Source of the DNA: Halomonas sp. GT
GTDB lineage: Bacteria > Pseudomonadota > Gammaproteobacteria > Pseudomonadales > Halomonadaceae
Direction of reading: 5' to 3'
Length of the DNA stretch: 64,000 bases
Assembly: GCF_002082565.1 (NCBI RefSeq)
Contig: NZ_CP020562.1
Coordinates: 992,001-1,056,000, forward strand
A program made the translations under genes and the position numbers. Position 1 is the first letter of the stretch; every line of letters starts with the position of its first letter. Of the stretch, positions 44,436-53,342 are shown one piece after another. Under the pieces are notes generated by a model. That model was not told the DNA's origin and made no database searches. It saw only the letters and a program-made list of their open reading frames with translations.

Positions 44436-44526
44436 TACTGGGCTTTGGTACTGGGCTTTGGTACTGGGCTTTGGTACTGGGCTTTGGTACTGGGCTTTGG
44501 TACTGGGCTTTGGTACTGGGCTTTGG
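44436..44526 (+). repeat. Seven perfect tandem copies of a 13-bp unit
   Basis: The unit TACTGGGCTTTGG is repeated seven times without a mismatch (91 bp), starting at the base after the TGA of the preceding gene, then degenerates to TATTTGG. Because 13 is not a multiple of 3, any reading frame through it is an artefact. A likely variable-number repeat. Confidence 0.97.
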
Positions 44527-44831
44527 TATTTGGTAGTCGGTACTAATGATGTGCACTGTTACTAAGTAACGGTGCTCTACAAAGAGACCTTTGAACATCT
44601 GCTCACAAGCCGTTGTTGAAAATTATTGTTAAAGGCTTTTCATTAAAAAATTATAGCTAAAAACTATTGGCCTAATAGCAAAAGAGACCGAGTCACAGAT
44701 GGCGTGATGCACGTGAGTTGGCTATACCTGTGGGGTGGCCGCTTTAGCTTAGATTAATATAGCCTGTTAAAGGCGGCCTTTTTCCAGTGGTACGGATCGT
44801 GCCATGTCGAATGTGACAAGGAGGAAGTGTT
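44527..44831. other. Upstream region of the catalase gene
   Basis: No supported gene. The stretch holds an AT-rich segment (44600-44690), the terminator-like hairpin listed next, and the GGAGG ribosome site of the catalase gene at 44820-44824. No OxyR-type site was recognised by eye. Confidence 0.5.
44737..44785 (+). terminator. Terminator-like hairpin between the aspartoacylase-family gene and catalase
   Basis: GGCCGCTTTA (44737-44746) pairs, with one bulged base, with TAAAGGCGGCC ending at 44778, then a T-run. It is 300 bp past the upstream gene and 50 bp ahead of the catalase start, so it could be a distal terminator or an attenuator. Confidence 0.55.
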
Positions 44832-46286
44832 ATGAGCAGTGATAGCCAGCATCCCACTACGAATGAGTCAGGTATTCCGGTTTCAAGCGACGAGCATGCG
44901 CTGTCAGTAGGGCCTGATGGCCCCATTGTTATGCACGATCACTATTTGATGGAACAAATGGCGGCGTTTAACCGCGAGATGATTCCTGACCGCCAACCTC
45001 ATGCAAAGGGGAGTGGTGCCTTTGGGCATTTTGAAGTAACCCACGATGTTAGCCACTATACCAAAGCCAAGTTTCTACAACCGGGCACTAAGACTGACGT
45101 GCTGATTCGCTTTTCGACCGTCGCCGGCGAGAGCGGCAGCCCTGACACATGGCGCGACCCCCGCGGTTTCTCGATTAAGTTTTATACCGAAGAAGGCAAC
45201 TTCGACATGGTGGGCAACAATACCCCCGTGTTTTTTGTTCGCGACCCGATGAAATTCCAACACTTTATTCACTCGCAAAAACGCCGAGCGGATAATGGCC
45301 TGCGTGACCACGATATGCAGTGGGATTTTTGGACACTGGCACCTGAGTCAGCTCACCAAGTGGCATGGTTGATGGGCGATCGAGGCGTGCCAGCTACGTG
45401 GCGGCACATGAACGGTTACTCCAGTCACACCTATATGTGGGTAAATGCTGAAGGAGAACGGTTTTGGGTGAAGTATCACTTCAAAACTGATCAAGGGATT
45501 AAATGCATGACCCAAGAGCAGGCCGATCAGATGGCCGGCAGTGATGCTGATTATCATCGTCGTGACCTGTTCGAGGCCATTAAGCGGGGCGACTATCCTA
45601 CGTGGACGCTCAACATGCAGATTATGCCGTTTGATGATGCCAAGACCTACCGAGTGAATCCTTTTGACTTGACCAAAGTGTGGTCTCATAAAGACTACCC
45701 GTTAATCGAAGTTGGTAAGCTGACGCTCGACCGTAATCCCACGGATTTTCATAGCGAAATTGAGCAAGCAGCGTTTGAACCTAATAACATGGTGCCGGGG
45801 ACCGGATTATCACCGGACAAAATGCTATTGGCACGCTCTATCTCTTATGCTGACGCTCACCGTGCCCGCTTGGGTGTGAACTACAAGCATATCCCAGTGA
45901 ATACCCCAAAATGCCCCGTGCACAGCTATAGCCAAGGTGGCGCGATGCGTATTCGGCACGCCACCGATCCTGTGTATACGCCCAATAGCAAAGGCGGGCC
46001 GAAAGCCGATGCTCAGCGTTACCCAGAAGATGCGGTTTGGTCGACAGACGGAAAGTTTGTACGCGCGGCCTATACGCTCAGAAAAGACGATGACGACTGG
46101 AGTCAAGCCCATGCGTTAGTGCGTGAAGTAATGGATGATGCCCAGCGTGATCGCTTAGTGTCGAATGTGGTAGGACACTTATCCGGTGGCGTTACCGAGC
46201 CTGTATTAGCACGTGCTTTTGAGTACTGGCGCAATATTGATCAAGAGGTCGGCGAGCGGATTGAGCAGGGCGTTCGCAATCCATAG
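44832..46286 (+). CDS. katA: Monofunctional heme catalase (clade 3, small subunit)
   Basis: Degrades hydrogen peroxide; 484 aa, the usual length for small-subunit catalases. Distal His57 in [17 protein letters not shown], Asn130 in [14 protein letters not shown] and proximal Tyr in [15 protein letters not shown] (heme ligand) are present. The stretch RQPHAKGSG departs from the common RVVHAKG, and ARSISY from GRLFSY, so it is a somewhat divergent member. GGAGG lies 7 bases upstream of the ATG. Convergent with dusA. Confidence 0.95.
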   Translation: MSSDSQHPTTNESGIPVSSDEHALSVGPDGPIVMHDHYLMEQMAAFNREMIPDRQPHAKGSGAFGHFEVTHDVSHYTKAKFLQPGTKTDVLIRFSTVAGESGSPDTWRDPRGFSIKFYTEEGNFDMVGNNTPVFFVRDPMKFQHFIHSQKRRADNGLRDHDMQWDFWTLAPESAHQVAWLMGDRGVPATWRHMNGYSSHTYMWVNAEGERFWVKYHFKTDQGIKCMTQEQADQMAGSDADYHRRDLFEAIKRGDYPTWTLNMQIMPFDDAKTYRVNPFDLTKVWSHKDYPLIEVGKLTLDRNPTDFHSEIEQAAFEPNNMVPGTGLSPDKMLLARSISYADAHRARLGVNYKHIPVNTPKCPVHSYSQGGAMRIRHATDPVYTPNSKGGPKADAQRYPEDAVWSTDGKFVRAAYTLRKDDDDWSQAHALVREVMDDAQRDRLVSNVVGHLSGGVTEPVLARAFEYWRNIDQEVGERIEQGVRNP

Positions 46287-46362
46287 CGGTGCGTTTTTGC
46301 GCTTAACGCACTCAAGCCGCTAGGCAAGTTTCGACTGTAGCTAATGGCAGCCCGCAGTCCAA

Positions 46363-47424
46363 CTAGGATGCGGGCTGTAGTGCTTCCTGAGTCTCTGTTT
46401 CGGGTTCGCGAACTAAGCTAAGCGCTTCATCGAAAAGCCGCAGGCCCGCGTCCTCTTTGTGCGCGTGCTCAGACAGGTGGCGACGGAAACGCCTGCCACC
46501 GGGACAGCCCTGAAATAACCCCAGCAAATGGCGGGTAATGTGATTCAGTTTGGCCCCTTCATCCAGCCGCTGCTGAATATAGGGGCGAAACGCGTTAGCC
46601 GCTTCCAAGCGCGTGCGTGCAGGCCCCGCTTCACCAAACAGCTGCTCATCCACCCCAGCGAGTAGCCACGGGTTCTGATACGCCTCACGGCCCACCATCA
46701 CACTGTCTACGTGCTCAAGCTGGGCTTTGCACTCGGCAAGGGTTTTGATCCCCCCATTAATGCCAATATGCAGCTCAGGATGGCTTTGCTTCAAACGATG
46801 CACGCGGGGATAGTTAAGTGGGGGGACATCCCGGTTCTGCTTAGGTGACAAACCCTGCAGCCATGCCTTGCGCGCGTGAACGGTAAAGACGTTGCAACCT
46901 GCCGCTGCCACAATCTCAATAAATCGCGCCAAGTCAGCATCTTCATCTTGATCGTCAATCCCAATACGGCACTTAACCGTGACCGGAATTGACACTGCCG
47001 CCTGCATAGCTTTCACCGCCGCTGCCACTTTTTCAGGGTAGCCCATCAAGCAAGCGCCAATCATATTGTTCTGCACTCGGTCGCTGGGGCAGCCGACATT
47101 CAGATTGACCTCGTCGTAACCCCAGGCCTCGGCAATGGCTGCACACTCGGCCAGCTCTCCCGCATCGCTGCCACCCAGCTGCAATGCAATCGGATGCTCA
47201 ACATCGCTATAGCCTAAAAAGCGCTCACGGGGCGTTCCATGCAAAATGGCACCAGTGGTCACCATCTCGGTGTACAGCAATGTCCGCTTGGTTAACGTGC
47301 GTGCAAACGCGCGGTAATCGCTAGTTGTCCAATCCATCATAGGTGCGACGGAGAAAGTTCTATCCAGCACAGGTCGGGCAGTGCCAGACTTCATGCAGGT
47401 TTGCGGGATTGTGTTATCATTCAT
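46363..47424 (-). CDS. dusA: tRNA-dihydrouridine synthase A
   Basis: FMN enzyme that reduces U20/U20a of tRNA to dihydrouridine. 353 aa: FSVAPMMDWTTSDYRAFARTLTKRTLLYTEMVTTGAILHG, catalytic-Cys motif NVGCPSDRVQ, KCRIGIDD, FTVHARKAWLQGLSPKQNR and GINGGIKT. The first ATG is used; an ATG at codon 11 is possible. The 5' end abuts the integrase region, and dusA 5' ends are a known integration site for a class of tyrosine integrases, so its first codons and promoter may be partly element-derived. Confidence 0.94.
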   Translation of the reverse strand: MNDNTIPQTCMKSGTARPVLDRTFSVAPMMDWTTSDYRAFARTLTKRTLLYTEMVTTGAILHGTPRERFLGYSDVEHPIALQLGGSDAGELAECAAIAEAWGYDEVNLNVGCPSDRVQNNMIGACLMGYPEKVAAAVKAMQAAVSIPVTVKCRIGIDDQDEDADLARFIEIVAAAGCNVFTVHARKAWLQGLSPKQNRDVPPLNYPRVHRLKQSHPELHIGINGGIKTLAECKAQLEHVDSVMVGREAYQNPWLLAGVDEQLFGEAGPARTRLEAANAFRPYIQQRLDEGAKLNHITRHLLGLFQGCPGGRRFRRHLSEHAHKEDAGLRLFDEALSLVREPETETQEALQPAS

Positions 47425-47466
47425 AACTGTTCATATTTACAGTGGTTAAGCGGCGTTTTACATGGT

Positions 47467-47512
47467 TCGTTGGTACATATCTGGTACTTGAGCCGCTTTG
47501 GATTTGGTACAT
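47467..47512. promoter_or_regulatory. Three TGGTAC direct repeats between dusA and int (candidate integrase/Xis arm sites)
   Basis: TTGGTACATATC, CTGGTACTTGAG and TTGGTACATCGG occur within 46 bp immediately upstream of the integrase start. Repeated short sites next to an attachment core are usual arm-type sites; they may also autoregulate int. The core site itself was not identified. Confidence 0.5.
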
Positions 47513-47525
47513 CGGAGAGGCAAGT

Positions 47526-48581
47526 ATGGCAACGATTCGTAAGCGCCGTAAGAAGGACGGCAGTTTCTCATATTTAGTGCAAATACGCATCGCAAGACGT
47601 GGTCAACCTGACCACGCAGAAACAAAAACATTCCCTAGAAAAGCTATGGCTGAAGAGTGGGCAAAGCGCCGTGAACTTGAGTTGGCTGCTCCAGGTGGCG
47701 TGCTAGCTGCTAAATGGAAGGGCGTTACTCTAAACGATGCCATTGAACGCTACCTGCATGAATTTGCGAATGGGGCAGGGCGCAGCAAACGGGCCACTAT
47801 TGAGCAGTTGCAGCGGTTTCCCATTGCCCGCGTCAAAATTACTGAGTTGAGTAGTGAGCAGATTATTGACCATGCCCAAATGCGGCGCCGTAGTGGCGTT
47901 AAGCCTTCAACCACGGCTCAAGATATCACCTGGCTGGGTATCATTCTGAAAACTGCAGTTGCCGCTTGGCGTATGCCGGTGGATCTCAATGAATTTGAAT
48001 CGGCGAAGCTGCTTTTACGTAGCAAGGGCCTGATTAGTCGCCCTGGTTCGCGGGACCGCCGGCCAACGCTAGAAGAGATCGAGCAAGTACGCGCTTACTT
48101 CCAGCGCTCTCAGAAAATACGGCCAAGTGCGATTATTCCTATGGAAGACATCATGGATTTTGCAATTGCTTCGGCGCGGCGCCAAGAAGAGATTACACGT
48201 ATTACCTGGGATGATCTGAATGAAGATGACATGACATGCTGGGTACGCGATGCCAAGCATCCACGTCAAAAGTGGGGCAATCACAAACGCTTTAAACTTA
48301 CCCATGAAGCGATGGCTATCATCCAGCGGCAGCCGCGTAAGCAAGATGAACCGCGGATATTTCCCTATAGCGGTAAATCAATAGGTACTCGCTGGCGAGC
48401 AGCAACTGCGGCTAAAGGTATCGAAGATCTACGATTTCATGACCTGCGCCATGAAGCCACTTCACGACTGTTTGAGGCAGGATATGAGATCGTGGAAGTG
48501 CAACAGTTCACACTCCACGAAAGTTGGGATGTATTGAAGCGGTACACACATTTGAGGCCAGAAACGTTGCAACTTAGGTAG
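47526..48581 (+). CDS. int: Tyrosine-type site-specific integrase (dusA-associated)
   Basis: Phage recombinase for integration/excision, 351 aa. AP2-like N-terminus (MATIRKRRKKDGSFSYLVQIRIARRGQ), SAM-like core-binding domain, catalytic domain with first Arg in SARRQEEITRI, HxxR in FHDLRHEATSRLFEAG, second His in LHESWD and nucleophile Tyr in LKRYTHLRPE. Start at the ATG preceded by GGAGAGG; the frame opens 28 codons upstream across the repeats. It points away from dusA and its end overlaps the convergent HNH gene by 8 bp. Confidence 0.94.
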   Translation: MATIRKRRKKDGSFSYLVQIRIARRGQPDHAETKTFPRKAMAEEWAKRRELELAAPGGVLAAKWKGVTLNDAIERYLHEFANGAGRSKRATIEQLQRFPIARVKITELSSEQIIDHAQMRRRSGVKPSTTAQDITWLGIILKTAVAAWRMPVDLNEFESAKLLLRSKGLISRPGSRDRRPTLEEIEQVRAYFQRSQKIRPSAIIPMEDIMDFAIASARRQEEITRITWDDLNEDDMTCWVRDAKHPRQKWGNHKRFKLTHEAMAIIQRQPRKQDEPRIFPYSGKSIGTRWRAATAAKGIEDLRFHDLRHEATSRLFEAGYEIVEVQQFTLHESWDVLKRYTHLRPETLQLR

Positions 48582-49404
48582 TCGGCATGGCGTTAGCAAT
48601 ATTTTTTAGTGCTATTAAGTCAGTGGAAAGGTTCAACGCATGCATCTTCCGGTGACAGTTGGGGCATAGTGCAACAGTGTTCTCGATAGAATCATCACCA
48701 CCTTTGGCTAGCCACTCAATGTGGTGGCACTCCAGGTAACGCTCGCCCTTTTTGGTTTCAAAAGGGGCTGGTTGCTGACAGAGCTCACAATGCCCATTGG
48801 CACGTCGCTTAGCGTAGGCAGCAATATAGGGCGATCGAGGTATGACGGTAGTTTGACCTGTTCGACTTCCTACTTGAGCGGGGGCATTCTCAGCGCGTTT
48901 TCTTAGCTCGGTATCAGATAGCTTGCGAGCTTTTCGCTCTTTCTGCTCGAATAACTCACGTGCGGCCGTTTCATCCATTATCACGGCTTCGGCGTCCTTC
49001 AGCTTTAACGGAAAGAGCCAAACGCTGCGAAGGGCGCCTTGGGAGTCGGGTTGTGTTGCCTGATAAGGAGGGGCGACGCGGACGACCTCGCCTGTGTAGG
49101 TATATTGCTTATCCTTAAAAACTTCAAAAAGGTGCACTGAAACGCCATTTTCGGGGCTTTCACTGAGCGTTTTGTTCTGGTTGAAGCTCAGGCTCATGTC
49201 ACCGGTTTGGCCCATTCCTGTGTAATGGATGGTATCGCCATGCCATTGGTCATCATATATCGATGCAACATGGTTAGTGACTATCACCAGGGTGTTCGTC
49301 TTATGAGATCGGCGCATGCCCCCTTGTGGGCTGCACTGGAATATTTCACATAGTTCTTGATTATTGAGAACTGTGCCGGGCTTAAGCGAGTTAATCGAGT
49401 TCAT
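48574..49404 (-). CDS. SRA-like/HNH endonuclease, probable modification-dependent (type IV) restriction enzyme
   Basis: A 276-aa protein. Residues about 5-135 resemble the SRA-like domain of ScoMcrA-type enzymes (SPQGGMRRSHKTNTLVIVTN, HYTGMGQTGDMSLSFNQNKTL, VHLFEVFKDKQYTYTGEVVRV), which reads modified bases. The C-terminal HNH nuclease (CELCQQPAPF, LECHHIEWLAKGGDDSIENTVALCPNCHRKMH) has two CxxC zinc pairs and catalytic His. The gene overlaps the Nudix gene upstream by 14 bp, so they are co-translated. Inferred role is cutting modified phage DNA. Confidence 0.82.
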   Translation of the reverse strand: MNSINSLKPGTVLNNQELCEIFQCSPQGGMRRSHKTNTLVIVTNHVASIYDDQWHGDTIHYTGMGQTGDMSLSFNQNKTLSESPENGVSVHLFEVFKDKQYTYTGEVVRVAPPYQATQPDSQGALRSVWLFPLKLKDAEAVIMDETAARELFEQKERKARKLSDTELRKRAENAPAQVGSRTGQTTVIPRSPYIAAYAKRRANGHCELCQQPAPFETKKGERYLECHHIEWLAKGGDDSIENTVALCPNCHRKMHALNLSTDLIALKNIANAMPTT

Positions 49405-49780
49405 AAGTGCTTATCAATTCCTTGGCGATTGGGATGTCAGCGGGGGCCAGTTTGTAGTTAAGCAGGTCGGTGAGCGGCGCCCATGTGAGACAGTCGTGTA
49501 CCTGTAGTTCAGGCTCTCCAGTGACGGTCACGAGAACGCCTATGAGGTTAATCACACCGCCTGGGTACTCGTACACGCTTTCCTGAAAAATGCGCTCAGC
49601 CACACATGTTAGATTGAGCTCTTCTTTGATTTCCCGCTCGATGCACTGGTGAACGGTCTCACCTGGCTCCACCTTACCACCGGGGAATTCCCAGAAACCT
49701 TCGAGCTGCTGCCCAGGCGCTCTTCGCGTCAGCATGATTTTACCGTTTGCGATTGCAAGCGCCGCGGCAACGTTCTTCAA
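49391..49780 (-). CDS. Nudix hydrolase, MutT/CtxA-like nucleoside triphosphate pyrophosphohydrolase
   Basis: A 129-aa single-domain Nudix enzyme: ALAIANGKIMLTRRAPGQQLEGFWEFPGGKVEPGETVHQCIEREIKEELNL contains a canonical Nudix box and the MutT-like WEFPGGK. Substrate is probably an oxidised or modified (d)NTP. It uses a TTG start with AAGGTG upstream. Coupled by 14-bp overlap to the SRA-HNH endonuclease gene; the pairing suggests a joint function on modified nucleotides or DNA. Confidence 0.87.
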   Translation of the reverse strand: MKNVAAALAIANGKIMLTRRAPGQQLEGFWEFPGGKVEPGETVHQCIEREIKEELNLTCVAERIFQESVYEYPGGVINLIGVLVTVTGEPELQVHDCLTWAPLTDLLNYKLAPADIPIAKELISTYELD

Positions 49781-49838
49781 AGCACACCTTCCTATCTCAA
49801 AATGGTTAGCTTACCTTAGCTTTTCAGCAGCCCGCTAT

Positions 49839-50096
49839 CTACTCATTAACCATCTTCCACTGCTCCCTAGCCTCAGCACGCTTCTCATCAATGTATTGAG
49901 CCAAATCGATTGCACTGATCAGCCATGGGCTTTTTTGTGAATCTCCAGCGCGATAAGCGGGTACCGGTAGTGCTTGGGCTCCAGCACGAAAGCCCGCCGT
50001 TCGCGCAGTAATTCCGAAGAAGCGTGGCGCGACTTCTTCCAGCGGTAGTTCTGTACGGCCGTTAAATTCTGCGAGTAATCCGAAGTATGTATTCAT
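49839..50096 (-). CDS. PrtN-family (pyocin activator-like) regulator
   Basis: An 85-aa protein starting MNTYFGLLAEFNGRTELPLEEVAPRFFGI and containing LPVPAYRAGDSQKSPWLISAIDLAQYIDEKRAEA, the pattern of the pyocin activator PrtN family, DNA-binding proteins common in Pseudomonas-type prophages and pyocins. Last gene of the early operon; overlaps the previous gene by 4 bp (ATGA). Confidence 0.82.
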   Translation of the reverse strand: MNTYFGLLAEFNGRTELPLEEVAPRFFGITARTAGFRAGAQALPVPAYRAGDSQKSPWLISAIDLAQYIDEKRAEAREQWKMVNE

Positions 50097-50401
50097 TGTT
50101 GGTTATCTCCTTTTTGTTTAACTCGCCAGTGGTTGAAGCGGTTGCGAATCATACGAAACGATTGGCGCGCGGCGGGATTGCTATCCAGCTCCGCGCGGCT
50201 GGTAATTTTGCAGGCAGCACATAACCAGTCGCGTGCGTCCTGTTCGTTGTGGGTACCGTCGGGTAAGGCGCTGGGCTCAATGCCAAACTTGGCGCGGCGG
50301 CGACGGTCCAGGTAGAGCTGGAAGGCGCGATCCTGACAGAGCATGGCGGCTTGCCTTGCTACGGTGCCGCCCTTAGGTGGCGATGCGTTTGGTGTCCCCA
50401 T
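50093..50401 (-). CDS. Hypothetical phage protein, 102 aa
   Basis: Basic, soluble protein with MLCQDRAFQLYLDRRRRAKFGIEPSALPDGTHNEQDARDWLCAACKITSRAELDSNPAARQSFRMI segments typical of uncharacterised early genes of P2-like phages of Halomonas and Pseudomonas. No assigned domain. Four-base overlap with the PrtN-like gene supports it as real. Confidence 0.75.
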   Translation of the reverse strand: MGTPNASPPKGGTVARQAAMLCQDRAFQLYLDRRRRAKFGIEPSALPDGTHNEQDARDWLCAACKITSRAELDSNPAARQSFRMIRNRFNHWRVKQKGDNQQ

Positions 50402-50478
50402 AGTTCTGCTCCCTGCTTATTGTTTGAGACATCTAGCTCGTTAACTGTGTCGGGTTTCTTGTATCTTTATTGCGTAGT

Positions 50479-50631
50479 TTACTGCTCATTTTTGGCCATT
50501 TTGTGATTTTTTGAGCATTTTGTTGCACATATTGCCCGCTTTTCATCTTGGTACTTGCCCCCGCTTAAAAGTGCGATAGCGGCTAGCGTGCCTAACGTGA
50601 TGAGCGCGAGCGCCGTTAGTAAGTAGTTCAT
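50479..50631 (-). CDS. Small membrane protein, 50 aa
   Basis: One N-terminal hydrophobic helix (MNYLLTALALITLGTLAAIALLSGG) then a short charged tail with two Cys (CATKCSKN). AGGT lies 7 bases upstream of the ATG. The frame is open 49 codons upstream but overlaps the zinc-finger gene there. Supported by position in the operon and spacing of 7 bp. Confidence 0.6.
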   Translation of the reverse strand: MNYLLTALALITLGTLAAIALLSGGKYQDEKRAICATKCSKNHKMAKNEQ

Positions 50632-50638
50632 TTTTGAC

Positions 50639-50854
50639 CTATCGGCCCTGTCGGGCTTTCTGTTCGCGGATGCCCTGACACTCAATACAAGTGGCAGCCC
50701 ATGGCGCGGCTTGTCGGCGCTGTGCGGGGATCTCATAACCGCAATCAATGCATTCATCGCTAGCGGCTTGCTGTGCAAGGTTCGCTTTACGAGCCAGGGC
50801 GGCCTCCAGGCTTTGTTGGATAGTGATCGCGGCGCGGTCGGCGTTATCTGCCAT
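50639..50854 (-). CDS. TraR/DksA-type C4 zinc-finger protein
   Basis: A 71-aa protein with CIDCGYEIPAQRRQAAPWAATCIECQ, the four-cysteine zinc finger of TraR/DksA proteins (P2 Orf82-like). Family members bind the RNA polymerase secondary channel and alter promoter choice. Lies 14 bp downstream of the gpA gene. Confidence 0.88.
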   Translation of the reverse strand: MADNADRAAITIQQSLEAALARKANLAQQAASDECIDCGYEIPAQRRQAAPWAATCIECQGIREQKARQGR

Positions 50855-50868
50855 CGTTCTTCCTTGGG

Positions 50869-53136
50869 TTAAGTGATTGGCGGCGTGGCGAATAAACGGC
50901 GCGCGGCTTCTATGGCTTCTTGGCCTTCTCGGAAGGCGTCTTCTGCTTCAGTCCGGTAAATTTCTGAGCGCTTCCACTCTGCGAGGCGTTCGCGCTGGGC
51001 TTTTAGCTCTGCTGGTGATGGCTCGCGGGGCTGAATATCTGGCCCCTGCGTACAGTTAGTGACACGAGTCCAAGGGGACGCGGCTTCGCCGCCTCCCGAA
51101 ACCCCCTGGTGGCCGCGCGACTTACTGCGCACTTGCCAGCGGTAAAAGCGGGTCAGGTATTCGTGTTCGTTACCCCGGCCATCGGAAACCACAATGCCGA
51201 AGGTGCCCAACTTGCTTTCGCCGTGGCGGCCTTTGGCTTCCACGCCTTCATGCACTTCGCCGGTGGCGTGGCTAAATTCAAGGCGGTCGAGGTCTACGCG
51301 GGGCATCGTCCACGGCTTAATCGGGCGCTGTTTGCGGGGCAGGTTAGGGCCACCCATCAAGCGTAAGAATTGATCCCACTGGCCGGAGTTAGCCGCCGCG
51401 CGGATCTTCTCCAAGCGCCCAGCAATGCGTTTTTCTGGTCGGGTGGCGGCTTCCCAAGCGGTTAGCTCATCAATGTGTTTTTCATTCAGGCGGCGCACTT
51501 CACGCCACACGGTGACGCTAGGTAGGCCAACGAACTGAAACTGGCGAATGCCCCACACCGCCGCCCACGACTCAATGCGCGGTGCGCTGCTGTTGAGGTC
51601 ATGGCCATAGCGGTCTTTGTCATCGTCTTGCACACCATCGCGGGTGAACTGTTCGCCGTTAATGTTCTTTGAGATGTACTTGGCCACGTACCCCGCAGCG
51701 GTACCGCGTCGATAGTCGATTTTTTCCACCTTGAACCGAGCGGTGGTTTTCTCGCCACGGCGGTCGTAAAGCTCTTCGGGGGTATCCGCTTCGGCGTGGC
51801 AGCGTAGAATTTCGTTAACGGTGTCGGCGTGCTCAGGGGCAGTCCATATCAACAAATGCCAATGGGGCGTGCCATCGTGGTGGGGTTCCACCACACGGAT
51901 GCCATAAACACCGATGTTTTCGCGGGCAAGCTTGGCGCGGGTGCGCGCCCATACTTGCTGCAAGTAGGCCTGTGCTTCACGCGGGGTGCTGCCGTCATAC
52001 TTCGGGTTACGGGCGCTACTGCGAGAAAGCACCGGGTGAAAGCGGCTGGGGGCGGTGATGGTGTAGAACATGCCCACATGCCCTAAGCGACGGGATTCCA
52101 CTTCCGTATCGCGGATGCGCAGCATCAACTCCGCCCGGCGGTGGTCAGGGTTCGATAAGCCCAGCTCAGCCAGTTCTGCCAGGGTGTAGACCTGACCTTC
52201 CTGGTTGATGGCTTCCAACGCTTCCAGCAAAGCGCGGGTGCGGTTCTTCTGGGAGCGGCGGCGGTCGAGTGTGACGTTGCTGCAGTAAATGCCTGCGCGT
52301 TTGTGTACGCGGTGGGCTTCGCGCTGCACTTGTTCCAACCGGCGGCCACCTAAACGGCGCAGTTGCCGACGCCACCAAATAGGGTCAGTTAGCTTGGCCA
52401 GTTGCACGCTGCTTTTCAGCTTCAGGCTAGGCGGGTTAATGCCATGCAGGCGCGCCCGGTGGCGTGCCTTTTCGAGCGCCATTTCATTGACGACGGATAG
52501 GCTCATAACTGGTGCGCGGTACCAGTTGAACACTGCCATCAATGGAATGACGCCCAATGGCGGGCTTAACGGATTGCGGGAATCGGCTATCTGCAACGCG
52601 ATTTCACGCGCTTGGCCGGAAAGGGTGCGCGCCTTGGGCGTTTTCAGGTTTAGCGGGGGCGGCAGCAAACCCAAGCGAAGGCGGCGGTTATGTTCAGCAA
52701 TGCCGCCGATCAACTTGCTACGTTCGCGCTCGATTGCCGTGGCCTGTGCGTCTGCATGATTGATGACCGCTTCATCGTCGTGGGTCACGTTCAGGCCATG
52801 AACTACCAAGCGATCTTGCACGCTGGCCAACCACTGGCACGCCTGCTGTAACCCTTCGATGGTCGTGGGCGCACGCTTCACCATGGCGTTATAGCCACGC
52901 TCTAAATCGGTTCCCATCGATTCAAAGCGGCGGTAGATGCTGGCAGGGTCGACCAGTTCGGCCGCGTTGCGCGCTAACCACCGGTTGCCCGCTGCATTAC
53001 CGTGGCGCTTGGCCACGTGCACAAAGCCGCCCGCCAGTGTTTCAGCGATGCTAGGCAGCGGCGCCCAAAAGTTAGCCTCACGCCATACGCGGCATTCGCG
53101 GGTGCCAAAGCGCTGGCTCTGTTCCAGCGCGCTCAT
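50869..53136 (-). CDS. A: Phage replication initiation endonuclease, P2 gpA family
   Basis: Rolling-circle replication initiator (755 aa) that nicks the phage origin and stays covalently bound. The HUH metal motif is His425-Trp-His427 in TPHWHLLIW and the two nucleophilic tyrosines are Tyr483 and Tyr487 in YVAKYISKN. This HUH-Y2 pattern is that of P2 gpA. In P2 the nick site lies inside the A gene. Four-base overlap with the preceding gene. Confidence 0.95.
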   Translation of the reverse strand: MSALEQSQRFGTRECRVWREANFWAPLPSIAETLAGGFVHVAKRHGNAAGNRWLARNAAELVDPASIYRRFESMGTDLERGYNAMVKRAPTTIEGLQQACQWLASVQDRLVVHGLNVTHDDEAVINHADAQATAIERERSKLIGGIAEHNRRLRLGLLPPPLNLKTPKARTLSGQAREIALQIADSRNPLSPPLGVIPLMAVFNWYRAPVMSLSVVNEMALEKARHRARLHGINPPSLKLKSSVQLAKLTDPIWWRRQLRRLGGRRLEQVQREAHRVHKRAGIYCSNVTLDRRRSQKNRTRALLEALEAINQEGQVYTLAELAELGLSNPDHRRAELMLRIRDTEVESRRLGHVGMFYTITAPSRFHPVLSRSSARNPKYDGSTPREAQAYLQQVWARTRAKLARENIGVYGIRVVEPHHDGTPHWHLLIWTAPEHADTVNEILRCHAEADTPEELYDRRGEKTTARFKVEKIDYRRGTAAGYVAKYISKNINGEQFTRDGVQDDDKDRYGHDLNSSAPRIESWAAVWGIRQFQFVGLPSVTVWREVRRLNEKHIDELTAWEAATRPEKRIAGRLEKIRAAANSGQWDQFLRLMGGPNLPRKQRPIKPWTMPRVDLDRLEFSHATGEVHEGVEAKGRHGESKLGTFGIVVSDGRGNEHEYLTRFYRWQVRSKSRGHQGVSGGGEAASPWTRVTNCTQGPDIQPREPSPAELKAQRERLAEWKRSEIYRTEAEDAFREGQEAIEAARRLFATPPIT

Positions 53137-53342
53137 TTAGCACCCATCTGTGTAGCGGCAATATCGACTTGATACGCTTTTAATACATGCTCTAACTGCA
53201 TTAACTGCTCGCTGATTTTGTCCAGTTCGCGCTGCAGTTCTGCCGCAGCCATCTGATGCCCGCGTTCGGCTAATGCGATGGCTAGCTTGTCAAAGCGCAC
53301 CTTGGTGATGAACAGGTTGTCCATGGTGGTTTGGATATTCAT
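53133..53342 (-). CDS. Hypothetical phage protein, 69 aa
   Basis: Helical protein, probably a coiled coil (RFDKLAIALAERGHQMAAAELQRELDKISEQLMQLEHVLKAY). Overlaps gpA and the preceding gene by 4 bp each, which supports translation. Function not known. Confidence 0.7.
   Translation of the reverse strand: MNIQTTMDNLFITKVRFDKLAIALAERGHQMAAAELQRELDKISEQLMQLEHVLKAYQVDIAATQMGAK

Noticed and set aside
44436..44526. CRISPR array
   Set aside because: The repeats are head-to-tail without spacers and only 13 bp.
44293..44598. Minus-strand 101-aa frame with repeated PKPSTKAQYQSPV
   Set aside because: It is only the 13-bp tandem repeat read in a stop-free frame; no ribosome site and it crosses the end of the aspartoacylase-family gene.
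46348..46377. Terminator between catalase and dusA (CAGCCCGCA / TGCGGGCTG)
   Set aside because: The stem overlaps the last codons of dusA and has no T-run on either strand, so the evidence is too weak.
47400..47526. tRNA gene as integration site
   Set aside because: No cloverleaf-like sequence is seen; the insertion is at the dusA 5' end.
51486..52378. Several frames on both strands inside the gpA gene
   Set aside because: All lie inside a 755-codon gene with clear HUH-Y2 motifs and share its GC-skewed codon bias as shadows.
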